From NCBI RefSeq assembly GCF_030815145.1, contig NZ_JAUSWJ010000001.1:3772501-3836500 (forward strand): 64,000 nucleotides of DNA, in the 5' to 3' direction. The stretch comes from Kaistia geumhonensis. Lineage in GTDB: Bacteria; Pseudomonadota; Alphaproteobacteria; Rhizobiales; Kaistiaceae. This document shows, piece after piece, positions 46,093 to 55,489 of the stretch. The stretch's first letter is position 1. Every line of letters starts with the position of its first letter. Made by a program: the position numbers and the translations under genes. The notes beneath the pieces are model-generated. The model was not told where the DNA came from, searched no databases, and saw only the letters and a list, made by a program, of their open reading frames with translations.

Positions 46093-46914
46093 GTGCGGCT
46101 GCTGTTTCTGGGTGACATCGTCGGGCGGCCCGGCCGCGCCGTGGTCGCGGATCGCCTGCCGGCGCTCGTCGAGCGGCATCGTCTCGATTTCGTGGTGATC
46201 AACGGCGAGAACGCCGCCGGCGGCTTCGGCATTACGGAGGAAATCCTCCAGGATGTGCTCGATGCCGGCGCCGATGTCGTGACGACCGGCAACCATGCCT
46301 TCGACCAGCGCGAGGCGCTGGTCTTCGCCGAGCGGCAGCCGCGTTTCCTGCGGCCGGTCAATTTCCCCTCCGGAACGCCCGGCCGCGGCGCCAATCTCTT
46401 CGTCGCCCGCAATGGCGCGCGCGTCCTCGTCGTCAATGTCATGGGCCGCGTCTTCATGGATGCGCTCGACGATCCCTTCGCGGCGCTCGAACGCGAGATC
46501 TCGGCCTGTCCCCTCGGCGAGCAGGCCGATGCGATCGTCGTCGATTTCCATGCCGAGGCGACGAGTGAGAAGCAGGCCGCGGCGCATTATCTCGATGGCC
46601 GCGTCACCCTCGTCGTCGGCACGCACACGCATGTGCCGACCGCCGATCACCGCATCCTGCCGGGCGGCACCGCCTACCAGTCCGATGCCGGCATGTGCGG
46701 CGACTATGATTCCGTGCTCGGCATGGACAAGGAGGAGCCGGTGCGGCGCTTCCTGACCAAGATTCCCTCGGCGCGCTTCTCGCCCGCCTCTGGCAGCGGC
46801 ACGCTCTGCGGGCTCGCGGTCGAGATCGACGAGAGCAGCGGGCTGGCGCTCGCCGTCGCGCCGGTCTCGATCGGCGGCGCGCTGGAGCAGCGGTTGCCGC
46901 CCTTCTGGGGTTGA
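46093..46914 (+). CDS. YmdB/TIGR00282-type metallophosphoesterase
   Basis: 273 residues from GTG 46093, with GGGAG 5 nt upstream. Metal-binding motifs: 'LFLGDIVGRPGR' at the start, 'VVINGENAAGGFG', 'VVTTGNHAFDQRE', 'AIVVDFHAEATSEK', 'VVGTHTHVPTADHRILPGG' and 'TAYQSDAGMCGDYDSVLGMD'. This is the dinuclear-metal phosphodiesterase family of B. subtilis YmdB, which hydrolyses 2',3'- and 3',5'-cyclic nucleotides. It is cytoplasmic. It follows fau by 23 bp and is probably in the same transcript. Confidence 0.92.
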   Translation: MRLLFLGDIVGRPGRAVVADRLPALVERHRLDFVVINGENAAGGFGITEEILQDVLDAGADVVTTGNHAFDQREALVFAERQPRFLRPVNFPSGTPGRGANLFVARNGARVLVVNVMGRVFMDALDDPFAALEREISACPLGEQADAIVVDFHAEATSEKQAAAHYLDGRVTLVVGTHTHVPTADHRILPGGTAYQSDAGMCGDYDSVLGMDKEEPVRRFLTKIPSARFSPASGSGTLCGLAVEIDESSGLALAVAPVSIGGALEQRLPPFWG

Positions 46915-47025
46915 CGGCGCGCGTCGTCCGTGATGGGAGAGGCGCCCGCCGAAATGACATTGTCCGATGCCGGCCTCGCCGGCATGCTGCGCCGCGCTCG
47001 GCGTTGCTGAACAGGAGTTTTCGCC

Positions 47026-47814
47026 ATGGCCCGCTCGGCCCTTCTCAACGTGATGGTCGGTGCCGCGACCAAGGCCGGGCGCGCGCTGGCGCGCGATTTC
47101 GGCGAGGTGGAGCAACTGCAGGTCTCGGTGAAGGGGCCGGGCGACTTCGTCTCGGCCGCCGACAAGAAGGCCGAGCGGACGATCGTCGAGGAGCTCTCCA
47201 AGGCCCGCCCCGGCTACGGTTTCCTCGCCGAGGAGTCGCCGGCCGTCGAAGGCAGCGACCGCTCGCATCGCTGGATCATCGACCCGCTCGACGGCACCAC
47301 CAATTTCCTGCACGGCATCCCGATCTTCGCGATCTCCATCGCGCTGGAACGCGACGGCCAGATCGTCGCCGGCGTGATCTTCAACCCGGTCATGGACGAA
47401 CTCTATGTCGCCGAGCGCGGTGGCGGCGCCTTCATGAACGAGCGTCGCCTGCGCGTCGCGCAGCGCTCGGCGCTGCCGGACTGCGTGATCGCGACCGGGA
47501 TTCCGCATCTCGGCAAGCCCGGCCACGCCGCCTATGTGAAGAAGCTCGCCGCCGTCATGATGGAGACGTCGGGCGTGCGCCGGGCCGGCGCCGCGGCGCT
47601 CGATCTCGCCTGGGTCGCCTCCGGCCGCTATGACGGCTTCTGGGAGGACGGCCTCAAGCCCTGGGACATCGCGGCCGGCATGCTGCTCGTCCGTGAGGCC
47701 GGCGGCTTCGTCTCCGACCTATCCGGCGGCGATCGCATGCTCGAGACCGGCGATATCTGCGCCGGAAACGAGGCCGTGCAGCGCCGCCTTCTCGCGACGC
47801 TCGCCAAGGCCTGA
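47026..47814 (+). CDS. Inositol monophosphatase family protein (SuhB-like)
   Basis: 262 residues. Motifs: 'GDFVSAADKKAERTI', 'YGFLAEES', the metal site 'WIIDPLDGTTNFLHGIP', 'RRAGAAALDLAWVASGRYDG' and 'KPWDIAAGMLLVREAGGFVS'. It hydrolyses inositol-1-phosphate or similar sugar phosphates with magnesium; the SuhB branch also modulates RNA polymerase in E. coli. Which role applies cannot be told here. AACAGGAGTTTTCGCC precedes the ATG. Confidence 0.93.
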   Translation: MARSALLNVMVGAATKAGRALARDFGEVEQLQVSVKGPGDFVSAADKKAERTIVEELSKARPGYGFLAEESPAVEGSDRSHRWIIDPLDGTTNFLHGIPIFAISIALERDGQIVAGVIFNPVMDELYVAERGGGAFMNERRLRVAQRSALPDCVIATGIPHLGKPGHAAYVKKLAAVMMETSGVRRAGAAALDLAWVASGRYDGFWEDGLKPWDIAAGMLLVREAGGFVSDLSGGDRMLETGDICAGNEAVQRRLLATLAKA

Positions 47815-47905
47815 CACGGGCCGGGCGGGGCCGCGTCCCGTTTTCGCCACAAGCCTGTGCCGGTCTAGCCGGCGAGGACAAGAAGCCGAGGAAGCGCCGG
47901 TCAGC

Positions 47906-48616
47906 ATGGCCCCATCGAAACCTCGCGGCGGAGCGCCGAAGGACAAGCGCGGCAAGAAGAAGCCGGAGCCGATCGAGCCGCCTTTCGCAAGGCTTTGCCT
48001 GATCACGCCGCCGGCCTTCGATCCTGCCGCATTCGCGCCCCTGCTCGACGCCGCGCTCCGGGCAGGCGAGGTGACGTCGCTGATCATCGCCGCCGAGGGG
48101 CTGGAGCCTCAAGCGCGGCAGGCGGCGGCCGAGAAGCTGGTGCCGATCGCGCAGGCGAACGGCACGGCCGCGATCGTCACCGACGGCGCGCTGCTCGAGC
48201 GCTGCGGCGCCGACGGCCTGCATGTCGATACCGGACTTGCCGATCTTCGCCGCGCCGTCGACGCGCTGCGGCCGGACCGCATCGTCGGTGGCGGCGGCAT
48301 CCACAGCCGCCACGACGCCATGCTGCTCGCCGAGACCGAATGCGACTATCTCTTCTTCGGCCGCTTCGACGGCGACGCCGGCCCGGCCATTCATGACAAG
48401 ACGCTCGACCTCGCCGCCTGGTGGAGCGCGCTGTTCGAGATTCCGGCCATCGTGATGGGCGGCAGCGACCTCGCCTCGATCGCTGAGGCCGCCGCGGCGC
48501 GGGTCGAGTTCATCGCGCTGCGTTCGGCGATCTGGTCACATCCGGACGGCGCGGCCGCGGCCGTCGAGACCGCGCACCGGCTGGTGCTCGCCGCGCAGGC
48601 GGAGACGATGTCGTGA
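47906..48616 (+). CDS. Thiamine phosphate synthase family protein
   Basis: 236 residues. A lysine-rich head of about 25 residues ('PKDKRGKKKPEP') is followed by a TenI/ThiE-type barrel: 'LCLITPPAFDPAAFAPLLDA', 'AIVTDGALLERCGADGLHVD', 'IVGGGGIHSRHDAMLLAETE', 'DYLFFGRFDGD' and 'VMGGSDLASIAEAAAARVEF'. True ThiE couples the pyrimidine and thiazole moieties of thiamine, but the phosphate-site and catalytic residues are diverged, so activity is not certain. It overlaps the Sel1 protein start by 4 bp. Confidence 0.82.
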   Translation: MAPSKPRGGAPKDKRGKKKPEPIEPPFARLCLITPPAFDPAAFAPLLDAALRAGEVTSLIIAAEGLEPQARQAAAEKLVPIAQANGTAAIVTDGALLERCGADGLHVDTGLADLRRAVDALRPDRIVGGGGIHSRHDAMLLAETECDYLFFGRFDGDAGPAIHDKTLDLAAWWSALFEIPAIVMGGSDLASIAEAAAARVEFIALRSAIWSHPDGAAAAVETAHRLVLAAQAETMS

Positions 48617-49869
48617 GCCGCCGTCTTCCGGCCGGGCTCGCCTTCTGCGCCGCGCTGCTCGCGGCGATGCCGGCTGTCGCGGCCAGCGCACCGAAGCCGG
48701 CGCCGAAGCCGGATGTCTCGGCGACGGAAGCCAAGCCGGCCGATCCCCAGGCCGAGAAATTCCAGCCGCCGCCCGATCCGCTGCTCGGGGTGCCGCCGCC
48801 GGATGCGGGTCTGCTGCCGACGCCGGGCGACTTCCTGCGCTCCGGTCGCGGTCTCGATGTCGATGTCGGCGATCCGGCCTTCGGCGCGTTCCAGCGCGGG
48901 CTCTATCTCACCGCCTTCTCGCTGGCGCTGGAGCGAGCGCGGCTCGGCGACCCGGTTTCGCAGACGCTGGTGGCGCGGCTCTATCTCGACGGGCTCGGCA
49001 TCAAGCAGAGCGACAAGGCCGCCGCGGCCTGGTTCCAGCAGGCGGCGCTGGGCGGCGACCCGGCCGCGCAGTTGCAGCTCGGCCTTCTGTATCTCGACGG
49101 GCGAGGCGTCCCGAAGGACAAGGCCAAGGCCGCCGACGCCTTCGAGCAGGCCGCCAAATGGGACGACCGCGCCGCGCTGTATAATCTCGGCCTGCTCTAT
49201 CTCGAAGGCGAGGTGCGGCCGCGCGATCCGCTGAAGGCGGCGGATTATTTCGGCCGGGCCGCCGCCAAGGGCAGCGCCGACGCGCAATATGCGCTCGGCC
49301 AGCTTTATGGCGCCGGCGACGGCGTCGTGCTCGACGACACGATCGCCACGATGTGGCTGGCCAAGGCGGCCGAGGCGGGCCATTCCGACGCCGAGGTCGA
49401 ATATGCCATCCGCCTCTTCAACGGCATCGGCGTGCCGCGCGACGAGGCGACGGCCGCGACCTGGTTCAGGCGTGCCGCGCTGGCCGGCAGCCCGATCGCC
49501 CAGAACCGCTATGCGCGCATGCTCGCGGTCGGCGCCGGTGTCCCGCAGGACCGCCTCGAGGCGGCGAAATGGCATTTTGTGGCGCTGCGATCGGGCGCCA
49601 AGGACGAATGGCTCGACGATTTCGTCGCCCGTCTCACCGAGGCCGATAGGAAGAAGGCGGAGTCGGAGGCCGATCACTGGCCGGAAGGACGCGATCCCAA
49701 AGCCACCGCCGCGCAGCCGCTCGGCAAGGCCACCGGACCTTCGGCCCCCGTCGCGACCGGGCGCGGCCCGGAGCCGGAGATGCCGGCGCCGGGGCTGAAG
49801 CCCAATCCGGGAGCGAAGCCGGCCCGCGCCGCGCCGGACGCTCCGGCGCCCGCCGCGCCGGCGAACTGA
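48613..49869 (+). CDS. Exported Sel1-like repeat protein
   Basis: 418 residues from GTG 48613, overlapping the previous stop (GTGA). Signal peptide residues 1-24 (ending AVAASAP). About seven Sel1-type repeats (residues 90-320) follow with the 'A..WF..AA..G...AQ..LG.LY..G.GV..D' pattern, then a disordered P/A/G-rich tail from about 350. It is predicted periplasmic, and Sel1 arrays usually mediate protein-protein contacts. In this group, such proteins are near peptidoglycan or polysaccharide genes, but none is obvious here. Confidence 0.87.
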   Translation: MSRRLPAGLAFCAALLAAMPAVAASAPKPAPKPDVSATEAKPADPQAEKFQPPPDPLLGVPPPDAGLLPTPGDFLRSGRGLDVDVGDPAFGAFQRGLYLTAFSLALERARLGDPVSQTLVARLYLDGLGIKQSDKAAAAWFQQAALGGDPAAQLQLGLLYLDGRGVPKDKAKAADAFEQAAKWDDRAALYNLGLLYLEGEVRPRDPLKAADYFGRAAAKGSADAQYALGQLYGAGDGVVLDDTIATMWLAKAAEAGHSDAEVEYAIRLFNGIGVPRDEATAATWFRRAALAGSPIAQNRYARMLAVGAGVPQDRLEAAKWHFVALRSGAKDEWLDDFVARLTEADRKKAESEADHWPEGRDPKATAAQPLGKATGPSAPVATGRGPEPEMPAPGLKPNPGAKPARAAPDAPAPAAPAN

Positions 49870-49965
49870 GCGCCGCCGGCTTTATTTCGACGGTCCGACT
49901 GCCTATAAGCGGCGGTCATTCGCGCGGCTCCGACGGGCCGCTTCTGCAGTCCGGGGATTCCGACG

Positions 49966-50715
49966 ATGGCCGGCCATTCACAATTCAAGAACATCATGCA
50001 CCGCAAGGGCGCGGCCGACGCCAAGCGCTCGAAGCTGTTCGCCAAGCTCGCCCGCGAGATCACCGTCGCTGCGAAGCTCGGCCTGCCCGACCCGAAGATG
50101 AACCCGCGGCTGCGCCTCGCGATCCAGAACGCGCGCGCCGAGAACATGCCGAAGGACAATGTCGACCGCGCCATCAAGAAGGCGCTCGGCAATGACGGCG
50201 AGAACTATGACGAGATCCGCTACGAGGGCTACGGTCCGGGCGGCGTCGCCGTCGTCGTCGAGGCACTGACGGACAACCGCAACCGCACGGCCAGCGCGGT
50301 TCGCTCCTATTTCACGCGCGCCGGCGGCGCGCTCGGTGAAACGGGCGCCGTCTCCTTCATGTTCGACCATGTCGGCGAGATCACCTACAAGGCCGAGGCG
50401 GGAACCGCCGATGCCGTGATGGAAGCGGCGATCATGGCCGGTGCCGACGATGTCGAGAGCTCCGACGAGAACCACGTCATCACCGTGTCCTTCGAGAATT
50501 TCGGCGATGTCGCCAAGGCGCTCGAGGAAGCGATCGGCGAGCCGGAATCGGCGAAGGTCGTCTGGCGGCCGCAGAACCTCGTTCCGGTCGACGAGGAGAA
50601 GGCGGCTTCGCTGCTGAAGCTCATCGACCAGCTCGACGACGACGACGACGTCCAGGCCGTCTACACCAATTTCGAGGTGTCGGACGAGGTGCTGCAGAAG
50701 CTGACCGCCGCCTGA
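49966..50715 (+). CDS. YebC/PmpR family regulator
   Basis: 249 residues: '[20 protein letters not shown]' is the invariant start, followed by '[19 protein letters not shown]'-like text, '[20 protein letters not shown]' and '[20 protein letters not shown]'. The YebC/TACO1 family acts as a DNA-binding regulator or a translation aid for proline stretches. It is highly conserved and commonly found beside ruvC, as here. A -10-like TATAAG lies near 49902-49907 upstream. Confidence 0.95.
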   Translation: MAGHSQFKNIMHRKGAADAKRSKLFAKLAREITVAAKLGLPDPKMNPRLRLAIQNARAENMPKDNVDRAIKKALGNDGENYDEIRYEGYGPGGVAVVVEALTDNRNRTASAVRSYFTRAGGALGETGAVSFMFDHVGEITYKAEAGTADAVMEAAIMAGADDVESSDENHVITVSFENFGDVAKALEEAIGEPESAKVVWRPQNLVPVDEEKAASLLKLIDQLDDDDDVQAVYTNFEVSDEVLQKLTAA

Positions 50716-50777
50716 TCGGTCGTTACGTTCACCAATCGTTCTTTTCTGGCGGGTCATCCTCGGCTACCACAACGAGG

Positions 50778-51287
50778 ATGGCATCCGTGATTCGCATACT
50801 CGGCATCGACCCGGGCCTCAGGCGCACCGGCTGGGGGCTCATCGAGAGCCGCGGCAATGCGCTGTCCTATGTCGCCGCGGGCACGGTTCGCGCCGGCCTC
50901 GACGGCGAAATGGCGCAGCGCCTCGTCGAACTGCATGCCGGCCTCACCAAGGTCGTCGGCGCCTTCCAGCCCGACGAGGCGGCCGTCGAGGCGACCTTCG
51001 TCAACAAGGACGCGGCGGGAACGCTGAAGCTCGGCCAGGCGCGGGGCATCGCGCTGCTGGTGCCGGCGCTGGCCGGCATTCCGGTCGCCGAGTATTCGCC
51101 GAACGCGGTCAAGAAGACGGTCGTCGGCGCCGGGCATGCCGAGAAGGCGCAGATTCGCATGATGGTCGGCGTTCTCCTGCCGAAGGCAGATTTCGATTCC
51201 GACGATGCCGCGGACGCGCTCGCGGTCGCCATCTGCCACGCCCATCACCGCGTGTCGCTCGCTCGCATGAAGGCGCTGGCGGGCTAG
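50778..51287 (+). CDS. ruvC: Crossover junction endodeoxyribonuclease RuvC
   Basis: 169 residues. '[18 protein letters not shown]' contains the first catalytic aspartate, '[20 protein letters not shown]' the glutamate, and '[20 protein letters not shown]' the carboxyl-terminal acidic pair. It resolves Holliday junctions with RuvAB. A GTG at 50787 has better spacing to the GAGG box (9 nt) than the ATG at 50778, so the true start may be 9 bp later. Normally ruvA follows directly; here a toxin-antitoxin pair lies between. Confidence 0.96.
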   Translation: MASVIRILGIDPGLRRTGWGLIESRGNALSYVAAGTVRAGLDGEMAQRLVELHAGLTKVVGAFQPDEAAVEATFVNKDAAGTLKLGQARGIALLVPALAGIPVAEYSPNAVKKTVVGAGHAEKAQIRMMVGVLLPKADFDSDDAADALAVAICHAHHRVSLARMKALAG

Positions 51288-51308
51288 GTCCCGAGGCCGC
51301 GCCTCGCC

Positions 51309-51325
51309 TTGCGGTTGTTCCGCAA
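51309..51325. promoter_or_regulatory. Perfect inverted repeat upstream of the antitoxin gene
   Basis: TTGCGG (51309-51314) and CCGCAA (51320-51325) are perfectly complementary around TTGTT. The site is 42 bp before the vapB start in an 80-bp gap. It may be the operator bound by the VapBC complex or a weak hairpin after ruvC. No T run follows. Confidence 0.4.
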
Positions 51326-51367
51326 TTGTTCTAGCCTCGGTTCGGAATATCAGGACGGACGAACGCC

Positions 51368-51616
51368 ATGCGCGTCAATGCGAACGGGCAGGTGACCCTG
51401 CCCAAGGAGCTGCTGGAGCGGGTCGGGATCCGTCCAGGCGAGGAGGTCGAGCTCGGCCATGACGGCAACGTCATCACGCTGCGCAAGATCGAGAGGGGCC
51501 CGCCGCGCGAGCTGACGAAGGGCGAGCAGCTCGTTGCGCGCATTGCGGGGACGGCCACGGCCAATCGTGACCTTTCCACGGATGAGATCATGAAGCTGCT
51601 GCGTGGCGATGACTGA
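51368..51616 (+). CDS. AbrB/MazE-type antitoxin (VapB-like)
   Basis: 82 residues. The N-terminal swapped-hairpin DNA-binding part is clear: 'MRVNANGQVTLPKELLERVG' and 'IRPGEEVELGHDGNVITLR'. The C-terminal tail '[14 protein letters not shown]' matches the toxin-neutralising end of VapB antitoxins with 'T.EIM.L.R.D'. It overlaps the toxin gene by 8 bp. It should bind the promoter and repress the pair. It lies 80 bp after ruvC. Confidence 0.88.
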   Translation: MRVNANGQVTLPKELLERVGIRPGEEVELGHDGNVITLRKIERGPPRELTKGEQLVARIAGTATANRDLSTDEIMKLLRGDD

Positions 51617-52022
51617 CACGCTCGTCGACACGAATGTGCTGCTGGACGTGCTGGCGAAGGATTCGCAGTGGTTCGCATGGTCCAGCCGCATGCTTGCGGA
51701 TGCGCTCGATCAGGGCGCTGTGGTGATCAACCAGATCGTCTATGCCGAAGTCGGCTCCGGCTTCCGCGAAAAAGAGGCGCTGGACGAAATCCTGACGGAG
51801 CATCCCTTCGTCCGCGAAGATCTGCCTTGGGATGCGGCCTTCGGCGCCGGACAGGTCTATCTCGCCTATCGCCGTCGCGGCGGGGTGCGGACCGCGCCGC
51901 TCCCCGATTTCTTCATCGGCGCCCATGCCGCATCGCGCGGCTATCGGCTGCTGACGCGCGACCGCGGCAACTATGCCGTCTATTTCCCCGAGCTCCAGAT
52001 CATCTCGCCGGAGCGGCCATGA
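51609..52022 (+). CDS. PIN-domain toxin (VapC family)
   Basis: 137 residues from ATG 51609 (GTG 51603 is an alternative). PIN-domain acidic residues: the first aspartate in '[11 protein letters not shown]', the glutamate in '[13 protein letters not shown]', and the last aspartates in '[20 protein letters not shown]' and 'RDRGNY'. VapC toxins cleave tRNA or rRNA using magnesium. The start overlaps vapB by 8 bp and the stop overlaps the ruvA start (ATGA), so all three are translationally coupled. Confidence 0.88.
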   Translation: MTDTLVDTNVLLDVLAKDSQWFAWSSRMLADALDQGAVVINQIVYAEVGSGFREKEALDEILTEHPFVREDLPWDAAFGAGQVYLAYRRRGGVRTAPLPDFFIGAHAASRGYRLLTRDRGNYAVYFPELQIISPERP

Positions 52023-52636
52023 TCGGCAAGCTGAAGGGGCTCGTCGATTCCTTCGGCGAGGACTGGGTGATCCTCGATGTCGGCGGCGTCGGCTATCAGG
52101 TCCACTGCTCGACGCGCACGTTGCAGACGCTGCCCGCGGTCGGCGAGGCGGCGGTGCTCGCCATCGAAACCTATGTCCGCGAGGACATGATCCGCCTCTA
52201 CGGCTTTGCCTCCGATGTCGAGCGTGAGTGGTTCCGCCTCCTGATGACCGTGCAGGGCATCGGCGCGAAGGTGGCGCTGGCGATCCTCGGCGTGCTGAAG
52301 CCGGGCGACCTCGCCACCGCCATCGCCATGGGCGACAAGGCGCAGGTCGCGCGGGCGCAGGGCGTCGGGCCGAAGGTGGCGGCGCGCGTCGTGGCCGAGC
52401 TCAAGGACAAGGCGCCGGCCTATGCCAGCGTCGAACCGGGCGCCATCGCCCTTAACGACGCGGTCGCGGAGAAGCGCGCCCCGCAGCCGGTTGCCGACGC
52501 GGTCTCGGCGCTGGTCAATCTCGGCTATGCGCAGGTGCAGGCGGCCTCCGCCGTCGCGGCCGCTTCGCGCAGCGCCGGCGAGGACGCGACGACGCAGCAA
52601 TTGATCCGCCTCGGCCTCAAGGAACTCGCGCGGTGA
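52019..52636 (+). CDS. ruvA: Holliday junction branch migration protein RuvA
   Basis: 205 residues: '[20 protein letters not shown]' and '[13 protein letters not shown]' form the OB-fold N-terminal domain, '[20 protein letters not shown]' and '[17 protein letters not shown]' the two helix-hairpin-helix motifs, and the last ~50 residues the RuvB-binding domain III ('[20 protein letters not shown]'). It binds Holliday junctions as a tetramer. Its ATG overlaps the toxin stop codon. Confidence 0.96.
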   Translation: MIGKLKGLVDSFGEDWVILDVGGVGYQVHCSTRTLQTLPAVGEAAVLAIETYVREDMIRLYGFASDVEREWFRLLMTVQGIGAKVALAILGVLKPGDLATAIAMGDKAQVARAQGVGPKVAARVVAELKDKAPAYASVEPGAIALNDAVAEKRAPQPVADAVSALVNLGYAQVQAASAVAAASRSAGEDATTQQLIRLGLKELAR

Positions 52637-52676
52637 GCGCGCCGCCCTTGGCCTGCTTTTTCGTGGAGAGGTCGCC

Positions 52677-53174
52677 GTGAACGGGGGCGGCGCCGGGCCC
52701 GCTTTCGGGGGCGAGCGCACCACGCTCACAGGACGATCCGCGCTCTTCATCCGCATCGTCGCGATCTTCGTGCTCTTCGGCCCTCTGCTGTTCACCCTGG
52801 TGGCGATGCTGTCGCTGGCTGTGTTTGTCCAGATGCTCGATCCTGGAAGTCTCGGCGAGGTCGCGACGATCTCGGTCGGCACCGTCGTCATCGCCTATCT
52901 CGTCGGCCTGCTGCCCGCGGCGGCGACGGGGATCATCGTCGCCTTGCGCGAGGCGGCTTCCGGACGGTCCGGCCTGCTGCACGCGGCGCTGACGGGCGGG
53001 GGCGCGGCAGCGCTCGTCCTGGCGGCGGGCGTGATCAGGCTCGGAATCCGCGCGCTCGTCCGATATCCGGCCGTGCCGGTCTGGCTGATCCTTTCGGCCG
53101 CCGCGGCGAGCGGCGTCTGCTGGTGGATCGCGGTCGGGCGGCGGAGACGATCGCAGGCGAAGGTGGCCGCGTGA
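52677..53174 (+). CDS. Four-helix membrane protein of unknown function (1 of 2)
   Basis: 165 residues from GTG 52677. Four hydrophobic segments at about residues 23-50, 60-85, 100-120 and 130-155. The central 'AAATGIIVALREAASG' and 'ALTGGGAAALVL' resemble the same place in the next protein ('AVSGTIIALRRLVTGG', 'ALLTGLVVGIA'). So the pair looks paralogous. No known family was recognised. It lies 40 bp after ruvA and overlaps the next gene by 4 bp (GTGA). A basic tail (RRRRSQAK) suggests a cytoplasmic C-terminus. Confidence 0.75.
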   Translation: MNGGGAGPAFGGERTTLTGRSALFIRIVAIFVLFGPLLFTLVAMLSLAVFVQMLDPGSLGEVATISVGTVVIAYLVGLLPAAATGIIVALREAASGRSGLLHAALTGGGAAALVLAAGVIRLGIRALVRYPAVPVWLILSAAAASGVCWWIAVGRRRRSQAKVAA

Positions 53175-53713
53175 GCGTGCCGGCACCGCCGGGCCTCGAG
53201 CCGGAGCGCCCCACCGCGCGGCGCGATCTGCTGGAAGCGAGCCTCGGCATCGCGGTGTTCCTCATCGGCGGGCCGCTGGTGCTCGGGCTTGTGGTCCTCG
53301 TCGGCATCGTCGCCGCCAATCTCGCCGGGGACGCGGTCGATTCGCTCGCCGAGGGACGGCGCTTCGATCCCGCGGCTTCGGTCACAGTGGCGATCGGGCT
53401 GACGCTCGTCGTGCTGCGCTTCGGCTGGACCGCGGTCTGGGGCATGCTGATCGGCCCGAGCGCGGTGAGCGGCACAATCATCGCGCTGCGCCGCCTGGTC
53501 ACCGGTGGCGCGAGTCTCCGCTTCGCGCTCCTGACCGGTCTCGTGGTCGGCATCGCGGCAGATATCGTCGTCGTCGGCTACGGCATCCGCTTCGTCGGCG
53601 CGACGCGGATCGGCATCTTCGCCGGCTGGGTCGTCATCGGAAGCCTCGTCGCGACGCTCGCCTGCTGGCGGGCCGCGGCGGCGGGGCGGCGCTACATTGA
53701 TCGTGGAGCCTGA
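53171..53713 (+). CDS. Four-helix membrane protein of unknown function (2 of 2)
   Basis: 180 residues from GTG 53171, overlapping the previous stop. Four to five hydrophobic segments, including 'IAVFLIGGPLVLGLVVLVGI' and 'IFAGWVVIGSLVATLACW'. It shares a motif with the preceding protein (see there), so both probably arose by duplication. The function is unknown. It lies between ruvA and ruvB on the same strand and so would be made together with them. The reading frame opens earlier (53123), inside the previous gene. Confidence 0.75.
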   Translation: MSVPAPPGLEPERPTARRDLLEASLGIAVFLIGGPLVLGLVVLVGIVAANLAGDAVDSLAEGRRFDPAASVTVAIGLTLVVLRFGWTAVWGMLIGPSAVSGTIIALRRLVTGGASLRFALLTGLVVGIAADIVVVGYGIRFVGATRIGIFAGWVVIGSLVATLACWRAAAAGRRYIDRGA

Positions 53714-53767
53714 CCGGCCGGTCTGCTACGCACGGGGCGCGGACGCCATGCGCCGCCAGGAGGTTGA

Positions 53768-54808
53768 ATGAGCGAGAGCCGGTTGGTCGGCGCGGCAGCG
53801 CGGCCCGATGACGATGACGAGCGCACGCTGCGCCCGAAGGTCCTGGCCGATTTCGTCGGCCAGGCGCAGGCGCGCGCCAATCTCTCGGTGTTCATCGAGG
53901 CGGCGCGCGCGCGGAAGGAGGCGCTCGACCACGTTCTCTTCGTCGGACCGCCCGGCCTCGGGAAAACGACGTTGGCGCAGATCGTCGCGCGCGAACTCGG
54001 CGTCAATTTCCGCGCGACATCCGGCCCGGTGATCGCCAAGGCCGGCGATCTCGCGGCGCTTCTCACCAATCTCGAAGAGCGCGATGTGCTCTTCATCGAC
54101 GAGATCCACCGCCTCTCGCCGGCGGTGGAGGAAATCCTCTATCCGGCCATGGAGGACTTCCAGCTCGACCTCATCATCGGCGAGGGGCCGGCGGCGCGCT
54201 CGGTGCGCATCGAACTCTCGAAATTCACGCTGGTCGGCGCGACGACGCGGCTCGGCCTCCTGACGACGCCGCTGCGTGACCGGTTCGGCATTCCGGTGCG
54301 GCTGCAGTTCTATACCGTGCCCGAGCTCGAACACATCGTCTCGCGCGGCGCGCGGCTGATGGGGATCGGCATGACGGCTGACGGTGCACACGAGATCGCG
54401 CGCCGCTCGCGCGGGACCCCGCGCATCGCGAGCCGGCTGCTGCGCCGCGTGCGCGACTTCGCGCTGGTGGAGGGCCCGGGGGAGATCGACCGGGCCGTCG
54501 CCGACAAGGCGCTGATCCGCCTCGAGGTCGATGCCATGGGGCTCGACCAGCTCGACAGGCGGTATCTCTCGACCATCGCCGCCTCGTTCGGCGGCGGGCC
54601 GGTCGGCATCGAGACGATCGCCGCCGCCATCGCCGAGCCGCGCGACGCGATCGAGGAGATCGTTGAGCCCTATCTCATCCAGCAGGGGCTGGTGCAGCGC
54701 ACGCCGCGCGGCCGCATCCTGACGCCGCACGCCTTCGCCCATCTCGGTCTCGCCGTGCCGATCGCGCCGTCGGTCGTGCAGATGCCGCTCTTCGAGGAAG
54801 ACCAATGA
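53768..54808 (+). CDS. ruvB: Holliday junction branch migration ATPase RuvB
   Basis: 346 residues. Walker A GPPGLGKT at residues 60-67, Walker B '[20 protein letters not shown]' (partial), '[19 protein letters not shown]' with the arginine finger, and the C-terminal winged helix '[20 protein letters not shown]'. It drives branch migration with RuvA. CAGGAGG precedes the ATG. Its stop overlaps the ybgC start by 4 bp. Confidence 0.97.
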   Translation: MSESRLVGAAARPDDDDERTLRPKVLADFVGQAQARANLSVFIEAARARKEALDHVLFVGPPGLGKTTLAQIVARELGVNFRATSGPVIAKAGDLAALLTNLEERDVLFIDEIHRLSPAVEEILYPAMEDFQLDLIIGEGPAARSVRIELSKFTLVGATTRLGLLTTPLRDRFGIPVRLQFYTVPELEHIVSRGARLMGIGMTADGAHEIARRSRGTPRIASRLLRRVRDFALVEGPGEIDRAVADKALIRLEVDAMGLDQLDRRYLSTIAASFGGGPVGIETIAAAIAEPRDAIEEIVEPYLIQQGLVQRTPRGRILTPHAFAHLGLAVPIAPSVVQMPLFEEDQ

Positions 54809-55272
54809 CGGGCGAGATCGGAACCGCCGAGGGGATGCCCTCGTCCGGACGCCATACCGCCGACGGCCATGTGCTGCCGGTGCGCATCTATTTCGAGGAC
54901 ACGGATTTCTCGGGCGTTGTCTACCACGCCTCCTATATCCGCTTCCTGGAACGGGGCCGCACGGAGTATGTGCGCCTGCTCGGCGTGCATCATTCGGCAC
55001 TCGATGCCGGCGAGACCGGCGAGCCGCTTGCCTTCGCGGTGCATCGGCTCGAGGTCGAGTTCCGGCGCCCGGCGCGGATCGACGACGTCGTCGAGGTCGT
55101 GACGCGGCCGAAGGAGATCCGCGGCGCGCGCATCATCCTGTCGCAGAAGGTCCGCCGGGGCGACGAGCTGCTGGTCGATGCGACGGTGACAGTCGTTCTC
55201 GTCAACCGCGCCGGCAGGCCGAGCCGGATCCCGGACGCGCTGGCGGAGCGCTTTGCCGCAGCGCCTCAATAA
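54805..55272 (+). CDS. ybgC: Tol-Pal-associated acyl-CoA thioesterase YbgC
   Basis: 155 residues, 4-hydroxybenzoyl-CoA thioesterase-type hotdog fold: '[20 protein letters not shown]' carries the family's active-site aspartate, followed by '[20 protein letters not shown]' and '[20 protein letters not shown]'. It hydrolyses short or phospholipid-related acyl-CoA in the cytoplasm and is a standard companion of tolQ. It starts within the ruvB stop (ATGA). Confidence 0.93.
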   Translation: MTGEIGTAEGMPSSGRHTADGHVLPVRIYFEDTDFSGVVYHASYIRFLERGRTEYVRLLGVHHSALDAGETGEPLAFAVHRLEVEFRRPARIDDVVEVVTRPKEIRGARIILSQKVRRGDELLVDATVTVVLVNRAGRPSRIPDALAERFAAAPQ

Positions 55273-55489
55273 GGAATTGATTAACCATGCGGGGGGTATA
55301 AGGAACGGGCGCGGAAGCGGCTGCAAGCCCTCTTTTCGACAAAATTGAAGGCGAGACAGCGACCGGAAAGGCTCGTCCGGCCCGCCGCTTGCAAGGGCAT
55401 CGTTCCAGGCGGGGATCTGCTCGAGGGCCGGTCCCGACCTCGCGAGCGCCGAAGGCGCGCGAGGGTCAACCCCGAGAGGTTTGAAGCGA

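Noticed and set aside
55273-55489. Clear sigma70 promoter for tolQ
   Set aside because: TATAAG near 55299 is present, but the TTGATT upstream is only 14 bp away, so the pairing is not acceptable.
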